A stretch of 64,000 bases of DNA from Ophiodon elongatus (Eukaryota; Chordata; Actinopteri; Perciformes; Hexagrammidae): positions 6,908,001 through 6,972,000 of the forward strand of contig JACSYO010000415.1 in assembly GCA_016806645.1 (NCBI GenBank), given 5' to 3'. Positions 51,885 through 64,000 of the stretch are shown in pieces. The notes beneath the pieces were generated by a model. It had not been told where the DNA came from and did not search any database. It saw only the letters and a list, made by a program, of their open reading frames with translations. Position numbers and translations under genes: made by a program. The first letter of the stretch is position 1; every line of letters begins with the position of its first letter.

Positions 51885-54069
51885 CAAAATGAGGAGAGTG
51901 GCATACTGTGTACAGGTCTCTGTGCTCTCCTCGGGGTATGCAGCAGCTCCCCACCGAGCCCTCTATGATAATGCTCAGGTCTCGTGGGACTCCGCTATGC
52001 TCTCACTCTGCCATTATTATTATTCGGCCCGCTGCAGTCCATCTTCCCACCTCCACTGACTCTGTGTGTAACTCTGTGCCTCCGTCTCTCATCACATGCC
52101 TCCCACTGTATTTGGCCTTGCTGACTGAGCCACATCCTTCACTTTGTCTGAGCGGCACAGGAGGCTGTCTGCTCCCAAACTGCCGACAAGAAAAGAGAGG
52201 CACTTGAGCTGCCTAATGTCCCACTGTGTTCAGGTTGATATATTAAACGCTCCGTTATGTCGTCAAGGTCATTAACTGAGCTAATTAATTCATCAATTAT
52301 AAACATTTGTTTCAATGTACTTGTCGTCATTTAACTTCAGCGGTACGAGAATGAAACATTCAATCGCAGATGTATGCACGTAGGTGCTCCAAAATGAAAT
52401 CGTATAATTTTCTTAATATGAGGTTTCTGTGGTGAATCCAGGAAGTTCCTATTATGTCCTATTTTTATGTAACGACCATTAGTCGTTTAATACTTTAGTC
52501 CAGAAAATCAAAAATGCACATAACTTATTTCCCAGAGCCCAAGGTGATTCAGGTAATAATACTCTACAGATTCATCCCTCCAAGACTACTTCCACAAAAC
52601 ACAGTCATAAAAAGTTAATTATCAAGGTCAACAAACAACACTCAAGGCCTTTTCACATTAACGCCTGAAGTCATTCATTGATGCTTTTCAATCTGCAAAT
52701 TCTGTCCTCATCGTAGAAGCAATATTTTCATGTCTGCTGATGCATTTCTCCATCAGCAGAGTCCACGGGGGGACAAATGCAATAATGATATCAAAACCTG
52801 CTGGTAAATAACCGTTAGGAAGAACCACCCATGCAAAATGTCCTCTGCCCTCTCCATCCTGAGAAAGAATGCCAGCTCAGCTTGACCTCAGCTCCGGGGC
52901 ACGGCGTTTTCACTGAAGCATCTCTCAGCACCGTAAAATGACAGTTTTTCCTCAGACGCCTGCATGACTGGGAGCAAGTTGGGTCTCGTTTAGCGCAGAC
53001 ATGAGGTCATTGGGGGTAAAAAAAAAACAGCTCCGCAGTGGTAATCAACAACCTTGCTCTAGGTCCTCTTGTTACCAACTGATGCCACGTCATACTGTCC
53101 TCGAATGTGAGCGTACATTTAGAAAGCAAGGCATTAACAACAGACTAAAAATAGGCTGATTTACAAGCTTTGAAATACAAAATATGGATGAGAATGGCTT
53201 GACACTGAATACCTACCTCACAAATGTTAGAAAACAGTATCATGGAAAAATCTGAATATGTTTGGTTGCTCAAAATATTTTAGGATACTAATCCAACACA
53301 TGCACTTGATATTTGTTTGAGGCATATGCAAAGTTGAACTCCGTCAACAATTATGCTAGAAATAGTTTCCAGTACATTTCTCTCCATTTCCAGCGGTGTT
53401 ATGCATGTGTGTTGCGGCTCAGCACACACAGTGAATTGTTTATAGTTGGTGAGATGCTGCCGGCAATCTCTGAGACGATTTGATGAAGTTCCTCTCCCTC
53501 ACAAGTCAACTCTCTCACCAAACTTTCACTGCTCTGTGAAAGGAGTGTGTCTTGTGTGGAAGTCTGTGAGCTCTGTGGCCTCTGGGCCCAGCATCCTTCT
53601 GAGGTTGAGCAGAATATAAGCAACAACAATGAGCAATGTCTCTGCGCTCATCCTACCAAAAAGTCAATTACATCTGGATTATAACAGGACAGATATAAAT
53701 ACGCTTGAGCTATTTTCAATCTACATGCTTTATCTTGTTGCAAACTATATTTGATTGTAATGAAATTGAGACCCTCAAGCTTATGCAGGCATTTAGTTCT
53801 GCATACAGACATCTGAAGCTGACAGATGTGCTGTACAGGGAAGCTTTGAGGGATTGCTTTTTTTTTTCCTACTCTGGGATGTTGCAGGGAGATACAGAGA
53901 GGTGAACAACTTCCACCAAAGTTTCAAGGAAATACTATGATATTCTGCTTCATTCTGCTACCGACACAGCCCCTACTATGCTTTTCTTCACATTTCAGCA
54001 CCGTCAAGCTCACAGCAAGTGACCAAGACACCAAGTGAATGCAGGTGAAAAAATAACCCAAAACTAACT

Positions 54070-54340
54070 AAGCCATGCTAGCGCCTCTGTGAGGCTGTAC
54101 TAAGGCACAGGAGGTGCACGTGGTCACATTGACGATGGTAACGTCCAAATGTTCAGCACGTAAAACGTTGACCGCGTTCACCATCTTGGTTTAGCATCTT
54201 AGCGTGCAAATGTTTGCTACTTGATGATGGAAAGAATATATGGACACAAAGGGGTCACTAAAGAGGGGGTACATGCATGTCTGTACCAAATATTTGGGCA
54301 ATCTATCAGATAGTTGTTGAGACATTTTATTCAAACAGCA
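54070..54340 (+). repeat. Fragment of the fish 'GCTAACATGCTAA' repeat family
   Basis: Reads catgctagcgcctctgtgag then gctgtactaaggcacagg, ccatcttggtttagcatctt and catgcatgtctgtaccaaat followed by agttgttgagacatttt. A deletion between about 54215 and 54240 removes the middle section seen in the 34497 copy. Confidence 0.65.
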
Positions 54341-54982
54341 AACTGTGTGTGCCCGTTTCAGGTAATGCTTACACATCCACACTACTGCATTGCCCACGGG
54401 GAGCAAAATGCAGCACAACCATGTTTGAAAAAAAACACGGCTCCTTTCTCCAGTCTCTGCCAATGACACCCACGAGACTTCATACTCACTTGAGTCTCGC
54501 TTGAGATGCAGAATTATGGTCCTGATTGTGCTAATTATCCAGACACTTTGCCGCCCCGGTTTGGCTCAGGAGATTTTCACCATGGTCTATCAGGAGGTAT
54601 TGCCAGTACGTGTTGCTACTTAGTCTAAAGATGCTTCATGGGAATCATCAACAAGCACGCAGGGGGACCGTTTGATCTATAAACAGCAAAAATTACAATA
54701 CACAAGTATTCCCTGAGAAAGATGTGCACACTTTCGCTTCTGAACCAATTCAGAGTGACAGCAAATACACATTACCGCAGAGGATACAACTAAGTTACCT
54801 GAAATACTATTAATGTTCCTTAATGTTCTGTTGGCAGCGGCGACAGACAAAAGACAGACTGCAGGGTAATAATACATGTCAGACTGACAATTGAATAGAA
54901 TACATGCTTAGACTTTGTCTACTGAAAATGTAACAAGAAGAAAGCTTCTAAATCCATATTCATACTAAACTGATAAAGGCAG

Positions 54983-55226
54983 GAACTAACAGTTATTTTC
55001 AATAAAGATAAATCTGCCTTTTAAATTCTCGATTTAACGATTTTTTTGTTCAAAAAAAAGTTTTGAAAAAATAAATATAAAATGTCCAGCGCAATTTCCC
55101 AATGTTGTCATATTCAAATAAGTTGGTTTGTCTGACTTTTTTTGGCATTGCTTATAAGATGACAGTTCCAGTGATCATTAAAATAGCTGCCAATTCTAAT
55201 AGATAATTAAATAATCGTTTCAGCAC
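54983..55226 (+). repeat. Decayed 'CTGCAACTAACGATTA' element
   Basis: The left part aactaacagttattttcaat and the right part taattaaataatcgtttcag fit the family ends. The middle is diverged and interrupted by A runs. Confidence 0.45.
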
Positions 55227-57508
55227 AAAAAACATTACAAACTGTTAATAATCATACTCCAGATGTCAATCAGTGTGCTTAGTACTTCCAACAAAAACAG
55301 ACCCTTACAACATTGCTATGAAGATAAAAATGTTTCTTACCCGTCTTCAAAAGTTTCTTATGATTTACTAATAAGGCTGGCTGACTGACTGTCACGGTAG
55401 GTAATAAGTTGGACAGTTGCATCTAGCATCTATGAAAAAATGACAGGCTAGAGTAGCAGCCCTTAGTTGGAGCTTGTAGTGTTGTGGAATAAAAAATAAT
55501 GGTCTGAATGCTATTATTTGTTGTTATTTCCTTCATACAGCTAGTGGTTGGCTTCAGTCCTCCATAGACCACTGAGTGAGTCATCTCAAAGGTCCATGAC
55601 CTGTAACAACTCATGTAATGTGTGTTTTTCTACCGTCTACTATCACTTTAAATCCATTTTTCCTTCTTCAAATCCTCTAAAAAAAAAAAAAAAAAAACAG
55701 CACGAATGTAGAGAACAAATATTGAATATTGAAAATAAAACCTCTTTGCGGAACACATATCTATCAATAAACCAATCACAATACCCTGGTAGGAGATCTG
55801 GCCGTGCCTATATGTGTGTATTCAAACCACAAGAGAATGAAAGAAAGCAGATGAAAGCCCAAAAAGAAGATTTGAGTAAAATGATCATTGTGATCTATTC
55901 CCAGTGTGTCGTTTTATCGCACCCTTATCTAAATCAATTTCCTGATGACGGAAGAGAAAGGCGGAAGGAGATTGTAACTGATATAGAGAATGTTGAAGTA
56001 ACAGCGAGTGAAAGAGTAGAAGAGGAAGAGGAGGAGGAAGAGGAGGGGGTCTCGGGGGGTGATAACATTTAGGAGGCGTTATGAGGAAATACAATCCTAT
56101 ATCAAAGTCCTCATTAAACCCTCTTCATTTCCCTCTTCTTAAATGAGATTCGGTCTGATGACCAGCTGGAGGAAAATTACTGGACCATAACTCGAGTCAT
56201 TCAGCACTGACCAAACTGCTGATAGAAGATTCTCATAATACAGCAACATACTGTATAGCATGTCAGACTGAAGAACCCCCATAATGCTAACTGGCTGTGA
56301 CAATGCCAACTACTTCTTCAAGCTTTATGCAACAACAGCTTGTGGGAAAATATGCCAAAAGCCATCACTGAACATTCTGGAGCTTCTTTTGTCTTGGTAA
56401 TTGGCTCCGCCGCCAGAACGGACCAGTCTGTCTGTTGAGCAGCTCGTCAGGATCTGCATCAGGAGCCTGGTGTTTGTTTTAAAGTCATATGTTTCAGACA
56501 CATTTCAAAGAATGTCATTTGTTCACTTGGCACAGAGTTTTAAAATATGTTGCCTTACTCAAACCAAAGTCGAAATCTGAATAAAAGTGGAGTATTCAGC
56601 AATTGCCAAAGAATGAGTTCTGTGAAAACTGATCGCTTCGACTTAATCAATTTTCTTATTTATGAACAGTAAGTTACACAAGTAAGTTTTTGAAAATGTA
56701 TTTCAATTTTTTTTAAGTTTAACCTTGACACTGAGAATATGACCAATAATACATCAGTATCCCCAAAATAAGAATAATGTCAACCGGTTAGTATGAGGAC
56801 GCAACATTTGGCAAGAGACTGTTACATGCAGGATTTCTCGTGCACAACTAACCACTGACCCAAAGGCAAACAAGGTCAAATCCCCATACATGAAGACATT
56901 AAAAAACGGAACGTTGCATGAATTATCTTATATGAATACAATTAATTTAATCTAAAATAATTAAAATATTTACAACAAATTGAAAACAATGCTTGGCTGG
57001 TGGAGTAGTTCTACAAACAAGATTTTAATAATCCAATCATAATGTAAAATGTACAATATTAGTACGACATTTACAATCCAAATGAAAAACTGATCTCACT
57101 CCTAAGCCAAAATCCCATCTTTATTTCTTTAGAAAAAATAAGCAGGAATGCCTTATTTTGGGTTTATAAATGGGAATACTATTGACTTTAAGTGCTACAT
57201 CTTCCTAGCAGTTGCTCTTATACAGCATGTATTTCCTTAAGTGGTATTGCGATAAAATTAGGACATCAGAAAATATCCTGAGGCTCTTGGCAAGCTTGGT
57301 GAACCAAGTGCATCTGACAGTGTGTATATTGAGCCAGTGAGTAATTTTCTTTCTGAGGCAGGCGTGTAAATGTCCAAACTACACGAGGTAGTTCAGTATC
57401 AAAATTATGATAACCTGTGACATCAATATTTTGCAAGTGTACTGTAAACCCTTTGAGGTGTTGCAGTTTTTTGATATCTAAAAAACCTTATCTGTGTACA
57501 GTAGTGCA

Positions 57509-57530
57509 GGTGTGTGTGTTGTGTGTGCGT

Positions 57531-57562
<32 letters not shown>
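57509..57562. repeat. (GT/GC)n microsatellite
   Basis: GT repeat with GC interruptions, about 54 bp. Confidence 0.93.
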
Positions 57563-58065
57563 AACAAAGCCTCACATCTCTCCCCATTTACACAGATCAA
57601 TCTCAACTGGCAAAAAAACTGCCATATCAAATTCAGAAATGTGAATAAATATGCTGAAAACCACCACGATACTATGACATTTAAATTACTTACCCTTAGA
57701 AATATCATTCTATTTGGAGAATTGACCAAAATTGCCACTAATAAGTCATGTCGACTTATCCCAGAGGAGATGGAGCGGCAGCCTGGTGGACATGACCCCC
57801 AGAGGCCACCGCTGAAGGCAGGAGGGAGTGAGGTTGACTGATAGTGGCAGATCACACCCGTGACAAAGTGCAGTGTAAAGTGTGAATCTATGTTTGTTGT
57901 CTTTATGATTGGTGACAGTGTGGCTGTTTGTCAGCGGCTGCCATTAGTGGCCGTCTGCACTTACAGGCTGTGAAGGCTGCCACGGCCAGCAGCTCCAGCT
58001 CCTCTCACAGTTAACTGTCATCTGCGTTAACAGGGATAGACCGGCAACAGGGAGACAGCAAACCT

Positions 58066-58066
<1 letters not shown>

Positions 58067-58108
<42 letters not shown>
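58067..58108. repeat. (GT)n microsatellite
   Basis: About 42 bp of alternating GT. Confidence 0.95.
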
Positions 58109-58113
<5 letters not shown>

Positions 58114-59276
58114 CATGCTTCTCGCCATGCATAGAAATCTATGCGCGTGTGTGTTTGTGTTCGTTCCATGAGCAAGAAGCGTAGAAGCTGAAAACTGAGG
58201 GTTTCCTTTGATGTGTAGGTGAAATAAAAAATTGGCGGTGATCAAGATGTTGCTGAGCTCCACGAGATAAAAGCACATTATAGACGCACTGTTAGTGTGC
58301 CTTTGCACCGATTATATACTGGGGCTGCTCCCCAGTGGAATAAATATGCATGCACAATCGTCGGCTTGATAATATCTATTCCCACACAATGGCGTGCTGT
58401 TCAAATGTACCGGGGGCATCAAGTTTGCATGCCACACATTCAGGATGGTTTTCTTAACAATAAACCCAAAATAAATCAGTGTTTTTCAATTCTAATTGAG
58501 GCAAATTTTGTCAGTAAACAAATCTTTTCATAGTGGAGGCATCTGACACCTCGTCATAACAGGCAGGGAATTGGTGTAATTATTGCCTGGTGTCTTCAGT
58601 ACGATGTTGACAGACATAATGACATAGTCAAATTTGTAAGCTTTGTGTGATTACACGCCATTACGTAAACCACACTTCTTATTGCCTCTCTTATTGGGAA
58701 AAACCACAGGCAAACTGGCACTTGACTGTTAGCAGCAAACCACACAATAACCTGTCCTGGTTGGCGCTCTCTGCAGCTCCCAATCCCAACATGATATCAG
58801 AACTGGCAACCCTCAGTTGTTCCCGACCCCGTCGTTACAGACTTGCTCAATGAAAGAACCATGGCCTCTTTTAACCTTCTCTCCCCCAATTTTTTCTATC
58901 TAAAAAAAAACATCCCTTAGACCCCTCCCCTCTCTCTCTTTATTTATCACATTTTCTGCCCCACAAAGGCCTTTCAAAGAGGCAGAGAATCCCATCAGCT
59001 GGTGACACGGCGTGGCCAGTGGCCACACAGGAAGCTTTTGATTCCGGCTTGAATGTCCCGAGCTTTGGAAAACTGTCAAACTCAGTGGACACAATGTTGG
59101 TGTTAGAGCACAATAGCATGGTTTAAAATCAATTCAGCATGCAACGCCACTGCTGAAAACGTCGTTATCTTAATGTAGTGGTTACCCACGAGCTGACCGA
59201 GTCTTTAAAAGTGAGTTAAAAGGAAACGATAACGATTCAAATTTGTCCAACCAGACAAGGAGAATGGGTTTCTTAC

Positions 59277-59392
59277 CGAGTTTAAGTCCAGGCTGGTCTG
59301 CACCCACTTCTTGGCATCGTTATATTCTTCCATCAGTCCCATAATATATAGTGTGTCCAGTGAGTCAATGATGGAGGCTCCTCTCAGGCCAC
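59277..59392 (-). CDS. man1c1: man1c1 exon A: internal exon, start of GH47 catalytic barrel (partial gene)
   Basis: This internal exon encodes 38 complete codons after two bases that finish a split Gly codon. The peptide starts G-L-R-G-A-S and contains I-I-D-S-L-D-T-L-Y-I-M-G-L, the conserved GH47 block near the start of the (alpha/alpha)7 barrel; it ends near T-S-L-D-L-N-S. The acceptor is ttttgcag and the donor is gtaaga, both good matches. It ends in phase 0, which fits exon B. The family trims alpha-1,2-linked mannose from Man8-9 N-glycans in the Golgi lumen. The residue pattern is closer to MAN1C1 than MAN1A1/MAN1A2. No upstream exon is seen to the right, so the anchor and stem exons lie outside the window. 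Confidence 0.93.
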
Positions 59393-61170
59393 CTGCAAAA
59401 TGCACAAGAGAACTGAGTTAGTGCCTTATCTATATCGTATCCAGATATGATTAACCTGATTACAATTACACCTGGTATTAATATGCGTCTCCAGTGTTCA
59501 GGTTGAGATCACACTGTCGGAGAGGGCTGTATTACGCAAGGGCTCGTGGCCTTGCACGGAGACATCAGCCTGACTTTGAGGTTCGTCTACCCTCGCACAC
59601 AAAGGAATGAGGAGAGGAGATGATGAGCACAAACGGATCTCTCTGGTCGGTGACCCAAGGAGCACTGAGAGCGGCAGGTACGCTGAAGGTTGAGCCCTCG
59701 GCCCCCACCGAGTCGAAGCTTTGAACATTCTCTGTTGAAGCTGATAAAAAATGAAGCTCCGGGGCACAAAAAATGGAAGTCTGACAGCCCTAGCGTTATG
59801 TATTTCTGCTCACGTAGTTGTTGTATGTGGATTAAATGCAAATGCATCTACTGTGTTCAGTATGGTCACAATGCGTCACTGACCACACATTCAGCCTCAA
59901 TGCATTGTGTGGTCAAGCACTATCCAATTGAATTCTGATCACTCAAAATGCATTTCAGTAATAGGTGTAGATGGGGTAAGAGGTGTGTGGCTCAGGAGAA
60001 ATGTTTTAAACTCCATCGGTAACACTTTATTATGTAAGTGATCATTGATGTATAAATTATACTGTATGTAGCCACATGTGGTTTCTGGACATTTCACACG
60101 TAAAAACATGTGAAACACTTTTAAGCTTTTTGGAAATGCTTTGATTACATTGATGTAATTACATAACAATATACGATTACCTGGTTGGCATATGTCCTAT
60201 AGTTGTTGACAGATTCAGTGATCAACAATTGTAATGTTTTATTTTTTTACAGCTACATTATAGTGCATTATAAACTATTTATTAAGTAATAATAAGATAT
60301 TTATGAACGCTTAATGGTGTAGGTAGAGATACTATTTAAGGGTGTGCAAGGTGAAAATAGGTTTTTTAGAAGACGCAGTGACGATCATATGTTAAATCAC
60401 AACAGGCAACTAATGATTGACAAGGAATAAGAGAAAATGATCTGTGTTACCACTTACTTTTTCTACCTGGGTCATTAACAACACTTTTCTCTCTCCCCAC
60501 ATGTACTAGCGTCTGCTTGGTCGTCACATAACTTTAAGTTCTTGTATTAAAGTTGCAAACTCCTAAAGTGCTAACAGCTTGTTGTGTTTTGCTGTGTTTG
60601 TTGCAACAGTGCATCACAGTGACGCTAAGCTACAGTACTTCAATCCCTAATCCTTGAGATGGCACAGGCAGATGGTGTTTCCTTTGTAGAAACTTTCCAT
60701 AATGTGAATTTAAATGTGTGAAATTGAGAAGAGTAACACTTACAACAAATAGCTGACAATTAAATTAGTTAATTGACTGTTACATAAGTTCTTGGAAGGT
60801 AGATAAGTACTCAGATTTAACCCCAAACCTTTATGTGTCGATTAGCAACAGCAACTTGACAGCATCCTTGATGAAAAAGTAAAACATTAAAGTCCCTCGT
60901 ATGCTAAGCTTTTGTAATTGCTGTAGTGATGTTGAACGATAATACTAAAACAGCTTTGTGTGGCCCAGATGAAAAGCATCAGCTACAAAGCATCAGTCAC
61001 TGTACTGTAACATGAAAGTCAAGTCATTTAGGAATCAACCACCAGAGGGGATAAAAGAACTGATACACTTTGATTATAGCAAACATTTAACAGCTGCTCC
61101 TGGATTACATTCGGTGTATGTGTTCCCTTCATTAATTCTGTGTGTAAATGTCACACTCGTGGTGTGTAAA

Positions 61171-61173
<3 letters not shown>

Positions 61174-61222
<49 letters not shown>
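61174..61222. repeat. (GT)n microsatellite
   Basis: A 49-bp GT run. Confidence 0.95.
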
Positions 61223-61224
<2 letters not shown>

Positions 61225-61803
61225 AGTCACTCTGAGTGTCTGTCTTTATGAATCTCATTTGAAGCAACTCATTTCTTTTCACAAACTAAATGAGAAACAC
61301 TAGGGTGTTTATGCCATGCTGATGGCCTTATGAGAGATTGCATGACCTATTTCCATTCTCATATGACCAAATAATGAGCCTCTCAGAGACAACTAGGCAC
61401 AAAGGAAAAATAAACATTATCCTTAATGAATTACTGTCGGAGAGTTAAAGGGCAAATTGTGCTTTGGAAGTTTAATACCGAGACAATGTGGCTAAATATA
61501 CTGCGAATCTCACTGCTCAGGGGCTCACGTTGAAGATTAGTAGAAAAAAACGTGGAGGCTGACCTGATTAAATGAGAAGTGATGAAAAATCGTCATGTTC
61601 ATCCCTGAGAATAACGTAGCCAACAGTAGATGGCTGGATTGATCTGATGCAACCACACAGCAACCTGGCACATCAAAGTCCTTCAGTTTTCATCAGGAGT
61701 TATTGTTACAGCTCAACAAATGTGCAAATGGTAACCGTACCTTTGGGCGACAAAACTCTTGCCAATTTTTCCGGCTTCTGATTTGTTGCACAAAATGATG
61801 CAG

Positions 61804-61960
61804 GCTTGCAACTAATTACTTTTAGTTTAATCAGTTCATTATTTAGTGCACAAAGCATTTTTGCTCAATTCAGACAATACATTATTTGGTCTCAGCTGCT
61901 GTTTTCATGCTGTTAAAACCAATAAACTGAAATTCACTAATTGTTTGGTACTAAAATATT
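61804..61960 (+). repeat. Doubtful 'CTGCAACTAA' element relic
   Basis: The string cttgcaactaattactttta, then tttggtctcagctg and aattgtttggtac, vaguely follow the family order. It may be chance in AT-rich DNA. Confidence 0.25.
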
Positions 61961-63571
61961 GCCTTTATAATCAAATGATGCACAACTGAAGTGACCGAAA
62001 CAACTTTGAACATACATCAAACTCCTTTACTGTCAATCGGTTTGTTTAAACCAGTTATCATGAACAACTTGTATCTGCCCTACAAGGCTGTAGAGCTGTC
62101 CGTATAGTATTTGTAGCTGCCTTTACATTACAACCCTGAGATTAAAACTCTCACCACCACTGACCTTTCACCTCATCTTCGAACCTTCATGGATTAGCTG
62201 AAGAGGTTAGCCCGGATGTTAAAGAGCATGCAGGACAGGGATCAATGACTGACTTGACTGGATGATCGGTGCCATATGCTTCGACCATAAATCCTGTACT
62301 ATTAATAGTCTAAGAGGCAGAGAAACACTGAAGCTTTGGGCGCCTTACAAATCCCTCGTAAAGCCACATTACATGACTGAAAACTAATTTCTCCTCATTA
62401 GATTTTTCTTATTTTATTATAGTACCCCATACTAAGCTTGTACTCCTGACAAGGTGGCCATGTCATGGCCTTTGACGATTCAGATTAAATTTACCAAGCA
62501 TCCCCACCCTTTGAAAGCTCACCTGCTGTAGTTTGCCTGCTGGCAGTTCACCTCATATTGTCAGCGAGAGGGCAGTGCAAGCCTGAGGCAAGACACATGT
62601 AGTCCTCTTCCAGTAACTCTAGAGGACCATCTGCTGAGTCTGTTAGGCATTGTCCCAGTACTAACTCTCTTCGGTGTCAGATGTATTTTGGTGTATCAAA
62701 TCAGAAAGGCTTTCTGCTTCTGATAATGTCACAGAGGAAGTAAGGTACTCAAACATTGACTATTGTGGAGGAAAGGGGATTTTTTTTAGTTTGCTTACCC
62801 AGCAGCCTTATCTCTTCTCAATGATAAACAGTGATGGTGACAACTGAGAAGGAGGGTGTATTCATATATCTAATGCACTCTGGTTATCCAACCCCAGAGG
62901 TAGCCAAGCTCTCTGTGGCCGCAGGGAAAGCAGCCGAGTGTGGAAAATTCCTATTGAGAAAAGCACCAAAGCTAAGATGATTGATTGAGTCTGAGGATAG
63001 ATGGAGCGGATCAATCCATCATGGTGTTCTCCTTCGGCTACCATGGTCTAAGACCCTATTTATTTCTGTAGCCCTTTTCTACAAATAAAGGAGCCTTGAG
63101 GGTTTCTCTAAACACAGGGGCAATAGGTTGTATTTATAAAGATTGATAAACATGCACACACTTACGTACTTTCGGGTCTCCTTATGTATACTAATTGTGT
63201 TCATAATGCATTTAGTGTAATATTAAATGACTAATAAGGCCACAATCTGATATTTTTTTAGTAATAAATACATTTTGATAATTATTTCACGTTGTATTGC
63301 AAGAACCATGCAACTAATCAAGTATAGTCTTGGGTTTGATAAACTTTTACTCGGCTCACAGCCTGACGAAGCGACCTATGAAATATAAACTATCAGCTCG
63401 TAAACAATGACATATCAGCTCGTAGAACAAGTCTGGATTACCAACTGGGCAAAGCATTTCAATTGGTTTTGATAATTTAATCAATTGCATATATGTTAGG
63501 GAATTCGCACCACTGAAGTAGAATCTGAACTAAGCCTCTTGCTTATTATAAGTCTTGCCTTATTAGCGAAT

Positions 63572-63573
<2 letters not shown>

Positions 63574-63607
<34 letters not shown>

Positions 63608-63608
63608 A
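63574..63608. repeat. (GT)n microsatellite
   Basis: A 35-bp GT run ending in tgcacg. Confidence 0.95.
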
Positions 63609-63838
63609 CGCAGAGTACATATAAGGCCATTAGTGAGACATTGGCTGGTGGATGTTCATTCATCACCACAGGCCAGTCATTGTCGGTCAAGGGGGTTACA
63701 TTAAACACGAGAGTCCACTTGATCAATCACTCACTCACTCACTGCAGCCCGTTTATGTGTTGTGATATTACTTCTCCTCCTCTCTTTTTCTCTAAACGTA
63801 CACGCATGCACTCAGACTACAGAGAGATTCTCTCTCTT

Positions 63839-63863
63839 ATATTTATTTATTTATTTATTTATT

Positions 63864-63918
<55 letters not shown>
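63839..63918. repeat. (TTTA)n(TA)n compound microsatellite
   Basis: About six TTTA units followed by TA for roughly 55 bp. Confidence 0.95.
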
Positions 63919-63921
<3 letters not shown>

Positions 63922-64000
63922 TACCCTATTAGGGTAAAGCACTCCTTTATTTAATCCCTCAGGGGAAAGTTCAGAGGCAACATTTCTGCTCTAATTTCAT

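Larger units (their letters stand above)
44161..59276 (-). other. 15.1-kb intron between exons A and B
   Basis: Holds a compound CA/TA microsatellite just inside its exon B end (44519-44726), dispersed fish repeats at 47285-47590, 49449-49828, 54070-54340 and 54983-55226, several CA/GT tracts, and a repeat-poor block at 51100-51720. I see nothing recognisable in 44900-46980, 52000-54060 or 55230-57500 beyond a poly(A) run of about 18 at 55680 and a GAG/GGA-rich stretch near 56020-56050. Confidence 0.8.
59393..64000 (-). other. Intron upstream of exon A (partial)
   Basis: Starts at the acceptor ttttgcag of exon A and runs off the right edge. It contains (GT)n at 61174-61222 and 63574-63608, a TTTA/TA tract at 63839-63918 and a doubtful repeat at 61804-61960. 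I searched its minus-strand frames for the preceding mannosidase exon (N-E-L-R-P ... N-x-F-G) and did not find it. Nothing else is recognised. Confidence 0.75.

Noticed and set aside
62862..63044. Minus-strand open frame upstream of exon A, tested as the missing preceding exon
   Set aside because: Lacks the N-E-L-R-P and N-x-F-G motifs expected of that exon and has no matching phase.

Overview
The window is vertebrate nuclear DNA, almost certainly from a ray-finned (teleost, probably spiny-rayed) fish. It carries five internal exons, 510 coding bases in total, of one gene on the minus strand. The gene is a class I (GH47) Golgi alpha-1,2-mannosidase, best matched to MAN1C1 (mannosidase IC). 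The fish call rests on many (CA)n and (TA)n microsatellites, tRNA-derived SINEs and short non-autonomous elements of kinds familiar from teleost genomes, plus the split exon structure with canonical splice signals.

Layout, in the direction of transcription (right to left): intron 64000-59393; exon A 59392-59277; intron of 15.1 kb; exon B 44160-44080, which carries the presumed catalytic acid Glu; intron of 38.1 kb; exon C 5930-5836; intron of 4.9 kb; exon D 915-792; intron of only 117 bp; exon E 674-581; intron running off the left edge. The five exons join in frame without a stop. They encode about 170 residues of the (alpha/alpha)7 barrel, roughly from the I-D-S-L-D-T-L-Y-I-M-G block to G-N-W-V-Q. 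The cytoplasmic tail, membrane anchor and stem exons lie beyond 64000. The rest of the catalytic domain lies beyond position 1. The promoter and the 3' UTR are not in the window.

Everything else is intron. It holds at least 20 microsatellites or low-complexity tracts and several interspersed-repeat copies: two minus-strand tRNA-type SINEs, a SINE/LINE-type 3' tail, palindromic or terminal-inverted-repeat elements, and several families recognised from memory of fish genomes. It also has an inverted repeat of about 220-240 bp with a 1.56 kb interior, and a few repeat-poor blocks that look like candidate conserved non-coding (enhancer) DNA. I found no second protein-coding gene, no recognisable transposase or reverse transcriptase, no RNA gene and no CRISPR array.

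I did not find a novel biological system. The most checkable leads are a 9-nt in-frame tandem splice acceptor next to a weak donor at exon D, the large inverted repeat at 8002-10012, a TCF/LEF-like motif cluster near 51.57 kb, and a G-rich plus (GA)n purine tract at 16.13-16.26 kb.
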